This document shows positions 5,758 to 7,853 of a stretch of 7,853 bases of DNA, in pieces. The notes beneath the pieces were generated by a model. The model did not search any database. It was given only the letters and a program-made list of their open reading frames with translations, and had not been told where the DNA came from. Origin of the DNA: Candidatus Rokuibacteriota bacterium. GTDB taxonomy: Bacteria > Methylomirabilota > Methylomirabilia > Rokubacteriales > CSP1-6. The number at the start of each line of letters is the position of its first letter. Positions within the stretch are counted from its first letter, which is position 1. Location of the stretch: positions 1-7,853 of the forward strand of contig JACQCL010000116.1 of the NCBI GenBank assembly GCA_016201645.1, written 5' to 3'. Both the position numbers and the translations under genes were made by a program.

Positions 5758-6930
5758 TCATTGAAGCGTCGGGATCGTCGCGCCGGGGTAGAAGTACTCC
5801 AAGATCTGGGACGCGCTATACCCCTGCTCGGCCATAGCCTTGGCTCCCCACTGATCCATCCCGACGCCATGACCGTAACCGCGGCCCGCGAAGCGCGCGT
5901 ACCGGCCGTCCACCGCCACGGCAAAGAGGGTGCTCCTCAGCATGTCGTAACCCAAGAGCCGCCGGAAGTCAGCCCCCGACAGGGTGGTGGTCCCGCGCGT
6001 GCCGTGGATAGCCAGCCGCAGCACGCGGAGGGACCGGGAGCGCTGGAGCACCTCCAGCCGTACGACCGTGCCCACGGACACGCCCCCCCTGTTGAGCATG
6101 TCGGTCAGCAGCGCGATCGGGATGTTGAGGTTCCAGGTGAAGTAGGGCGAGGTACCGGAGAATTCGGAGCGCACCGCCCTCAGGCCCGGCATGTTCCGAG
6201 CGGCGAAGACCAGTCGCGGCTCCTCCGTGTGACCGCCGCTATCGGTGTGATAGAAGGCCGGGAAGAGCTGGCTCTCCCAGAGGAGGACCTGTCCTTCGGT
6301 GTCCCGCACCGCCTGCCACACGGGAGAGGTCTCGACCACCCGGCCCGCGTACTGCTGGTGAGTCGTCGAGGCCACGAGGTGGAAGGGTTTGGCGGCGTTG
6401 AGCTGGCGGTGATAGGCGGCGTAGGTGCGGACCACGATGGCCTGGGCCTTCAGCATCTCCAGGGGCCACTTGTCCGAAGCCTCCGCCTTGAGGGCACCGG
6501 CCACGTACTCCTCGAAGGCGAGCTCATTCACGACGACAAGCCCGTCGCCGTTCTTCAGGACATCCAACAATCCCGGATATTCCCGACCGTTCAATTTGAG
6601 AGCGCCCGACTCCGACGGCCAGAGGCGCGCGGCCGTAACGCGGAGGCCCTCCACGTCGAGCCCTCCATTCCGCAGCGACACTTTCACCGAGGCCGGGCGT
6701 CCCGACAATAACGGCTGCCCCGCGAGGTCGGTGACCAGGATCGCTCCCCCGCTCACCTCGACGCTCCGCTGCCCGTCAGCCACCGCCACGCGGACCGCCC
6801 CGTTGGCGAAGGCCCGGGGCGCGAGCAAGAGGAGGACCGCCAGCGCGAGAGCGGTTCGAGCGCGGGCTTTGCCCGCGCAACCTGTTTCGGGGGGAGGATT
6901 CGGAAGGGGGGCGCAGTCCCCTTCCGAGGA
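5758..6930 (-). CDS. SpoIID/LytB-domain protein, probable peptidoglycan lytic transglycosylase; start unresolved
   Basis: SpoIID proteins cleave glycan strands of peptidoglycan after an amidase has removed the peptides; related proteins occur in many non-sporulating bacteria. Domain motifs seen are FEEYVAGALKAEA with the expected catalytic Glu (codon near 6483), WPLEMLKAQAIVVRTYA (to about 6418), FYHTDSGGHTEEP (around 6255-6217) and GRGYGHGVGMDQWGAKAMA (5886-5830). A signal peptide core ALALAVLLLLAPRAFA lies at about 6852-6805, so the protein should act in the periplasm or at the wall. The start is a problem: in this frame no ATG, GTG or TTG occurs between the DUF2905 stop (6935-6933) and a TTG inside the signal peptide. 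The nearest upstream start is TTG 7062, deep inside DUF2905. The coordinate 6930 is only the first codon clear of DUF2905. A small indel or loss of the start next to the hairpin at 6860-6878 is possible. It is not evidence of sporulation. Confidence 0.88.
   Translation of the reverse strand, partial: SSEGDCAPLPNPPPETGCAGKARARTALALAVLLLLAPRAFANGAVRVAVADGQRSVEVSGGAILVTDLAGQPLLSGRPASVKVSLRNGGLDVEGLRVTAARLWPSESGALKLNGREYPGLLDVLKNGDGLVVVNELAFEEYVAGALKAEASDKWPLEMLKAQAIVVRTYAAYHRQLNAAKPFHLVASTTHQQYAGRVVETSPVWQAVRDTEGQVLLWESQLFPAFYHTDSGGHTEEPRLVFAARNMPGLRAVRSEFSGTSPYFTWNLNIPIALLTDMLNRGGVSVGTVVRLEVLQRSRSLRVLRLAIHGTRGTTTLSGADFRRLLGYDMLRSTLFAVAVDGRYARFAGRGYGHGVGMDQWGAKAMAEQGYSASQILEYFYPGATIPTLQ
6860..6878. 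repeat. Strong hairpin, 8-bp GC stem, 3-base loop, at the start of the SpoIID-like frame
   Basis: GCGCGGGC-TTT-GCCCGCGC is a perfect eight-base stem with a three-base loop (AAA on the minus strand). It lies directly upstream of the signal peptide of the SpoIID-like protein, where a start codon and ribosome binding site would be expected. No T run follows, so it is not a standard terminator. Confidence 0.75.
6900..6927. repeat. Hairpin, 10-bp stem, just after the DUF2905 stop
   Basis: TCGGAAGGGG (6900-6909) pairs perfectly with CCCCTTCCGA (6918-6927) around an eight-base loop. On the minus strand it begins five bases after the DUF2905 stop codon. No T run follows, so a Rho-independent terminator is not supported. 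It could stabilise the upstream mRNA end or be part of an intergenic palindromic repeat together with the hairpin at 6860-6878. Confidence 0.7.
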
Positions 6931-6932
6931 AC

Positions 6933-7178
6933 CTAGCGCCGGCCGAAGAGGGAAAAGATGAGGGTCAGAATGATTGAGAGGAGGATCGACGTGGCGAGGG
7001 GAAAGTAGAAACTCCAGTTTCCTCGCTCGATATAGATGTCGCCGGGCAGTCGTCCAATCCAAGGTACTTTCCCCGATAAATTCCCCAAAAAGAGGAATAT
7101 CCCTCCCAGAACTATCATGACGACCCCGAAACCGATGAGTAATTTCCCCAGCCCACCCAGTAGAGACACCCCGATCAC
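6933..7178 (-). CDS. DUF2905 family small membrane protein
   Basis: This small protein of 81 residues has two membrane helices (about 10-34 and 57-78) joined by a short segment with the family signature GRLPGDIYIERGN (42-54) followed by SFYFPL (56-61). It matches DUF2905, a family with no established function that is often found next to ruvB. The frame starts at GTG 7178, three bases after the ruvB stop. However, a second GTG at 7169 (78 residues) is better placed for translation, with AAGGGG (7183-7178) eight bases upstream, so the true start may be 7169. Translation is probably coupled to ruvB. Base composition is visibly less GC-rich than the neighbours, partly because of the hydrophobic codons. 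Confidence 0.9.
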   Translation of the reverse strand: MIGVSLLGGLGKLLIGFGVVMIVLGGIFLFLGNLSGKVPWIGRLPGDIYIERGNWSFYFPLATSILLSIILTLIFSLFGRR

Positions 7179-7181
7179 CCC

Positions 7182-7853
7182 TTAGAGCGGAAGCTGCCCC
7201 TGCCCGCCGGTAGCGGCGGGGGCCTGATAGCCCAGATGCGAATAGGCGGGAGCCGTGGCCCGTCGGCCGTTGGGGCTCCGCACGATGAAGCCGATCTTCA
7301 GGAGGTAGGGTTCCACCATTTCGGCGAGCGTCTCGGCCTCGTCGTTGATCGTAGCAGCGACGGCCTCGATCCCGACCGGCCCCCCGCCGTACTGCTCGAT
7401 GATGGCGGTCAGGAAGCGACGGTCCAGGCGGTCCAACCCGCGGCCGTCCACCCCTTCCCGGTCCAGGGCATCGTGGGCCACCTCCCGCGTGATCTGGCCG
7501 TCCCCCTTGACCTGGGCGTAGTCCCTGACGCGGCGGAGAAGGCGGTTGGCGATCCGCGGGGTGCCTCGGGCCCGCCGGGCGATCTCCTGCGCCCCCGGCG
7601 GCTCAACGGAGGCGCCCAGGATGGTGGCCGAGCGCAGGACAATCTGGCGGAGCTCCTCTTCGGAGTAGAAGTCCAGGTGGTGGAAAATCCCGAACCGCTC
7701 CCTGAGGGGGGACGACAGCATCCCCGGCCGGGTGGTGGCCGCGACAAGGGTGAACGGGCGGAGGGCGTAGCGGAGAGTCCGGGCGTGGAGCCCCTTGTCA
7801 ATGATGAAGTTGACAGCGAAGTCCTCCATGGCCGGATAGAGCAGCTCCTCGAC
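7182..7853 (-). CDS. ruvB: Holliday junction branch migration helicase RuvB (5' end outside window)
   Basis: RuvB is the hexameric AAA+ motor that drives branch migration of Holliday junctions together with RuvA, before RuvC cuts them. The window holds the last 223 residues; the Walker A and B motifs lie upstream and cannot be checked. Visible parts (fragment numbering) are EELLYPAMEDF (2-12), sensor 1 in TLVAATTRPG (35-44), the arginine finger region SPLRERFG (48-55), sensor 2 in GTPRIANRLLRRVRD (97-111), GLDRLDRRFL (139-148), and the C-terminal winged-helix DNA-binding domain with EPYLLKIGF (181-189) followed by GRRAT (196-200). All are typical and nothing suggests decay. The frame is open to the window edge. 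It stops at TAA 7184-7182, three bases before the DUF2905 frame. Confidence 0.97.
   Translation of the reverse strand, partial: VEELLYPAMEDFAVNFIIDKGLHARTLRYALRPFTLVAATTRPGMLSSPLRERFGIFHHLDFYSEEELRQIVLRSATILGASVEPPGAQEIARRARGTPRIANRLLRRVRDYAQVKGDGQITREVAHDALDREGVDGRGLDRLDRRFLTAIIEQYGGGPVGIEAVAATINDEAETLAEMVEPYLLKIGFIVRSPNGRRATAPAYSHLGYQAPAATGGQGQLPL

Noticed and set aside
6900..6927. Rho-independent terminator after DUF2905
   Set aside because: The stem is strong, but the minus-strand sequence after it is C-rich with no run of T.

Overview
The window is GC-rich bacterial DNA in which every gene I can support lies on the minus strand. Read in the direction of transcription (high to low coordinates) the order is: ruvB (5' part outside the window), a small DUF2905 membrane protein, a SpoIID/LytB-type peptidoglycan protein, a secreted tetratricopeptide (TPR) protein, queA, tgt, yajC and secD (3' part outside the window). 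The order ruvB - DUF2905 - spoIID-like - queA - tgt - yajC - secD is a housekeeping arrangement I associate with deeply branching, GC-rich Gram-negative groups such as NC10/Rokubacteria (Methylomirabilota) and some Deltaproteobacteria. This placement is inference from gene order and base composition; no rRNA or other phylogenetic marker was compared.

Region 5758-7853 holds the end of the Holliday-junction helicase RuvB, DUF2905 directly after it, and the SpoIID-like protein. About 55 bases beyond the DUF2905 stop sit two strong hairpins, and the SpoIID-like reading frame has no ATG, GTG or TTG between that stop and the signal peptide core, so its start is unresolved.

Region 3875-5757 is the accessory part. 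A 442-residue exported protein made of ten kinesin-light-chain-type TPR units sits between the conserved spoIID-like and queA genes. It has its own strong ribosome binding site and long gaps on both sides: 165 bases upstream, containing two related inverted repeats, and 389 bases downstream, containing three short hairpins. The TPR array shows a higher-order 252-bp periodicity that points to duplication of a two-unit block.

Region 1-3874 is a tight operon. queA and tgt overlap by one base (TGATG), tgt and yajC are separated by one base, and the secD ribosome binding site overlaps the yajC stop. QueA and Tgt are enzymes of queuosine tRNA modification; YajC and SecD belong to the Sec protein-export accessory complex. 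A good sigma-70-like promoter (TTGAAA, 17-bp spacer, TAGACT) lies so close to the queA ATG that the transcript should be leaderless or nearly so.

I did not find a CRISPR array, tRNA, rRNA, insertion sequence, phage gene or an evident new defence or metabolic system. The main points worth a second look are the inserted TPR gene with its flanks, the missing SpoIID start, and the leaderless-type queA promoter.
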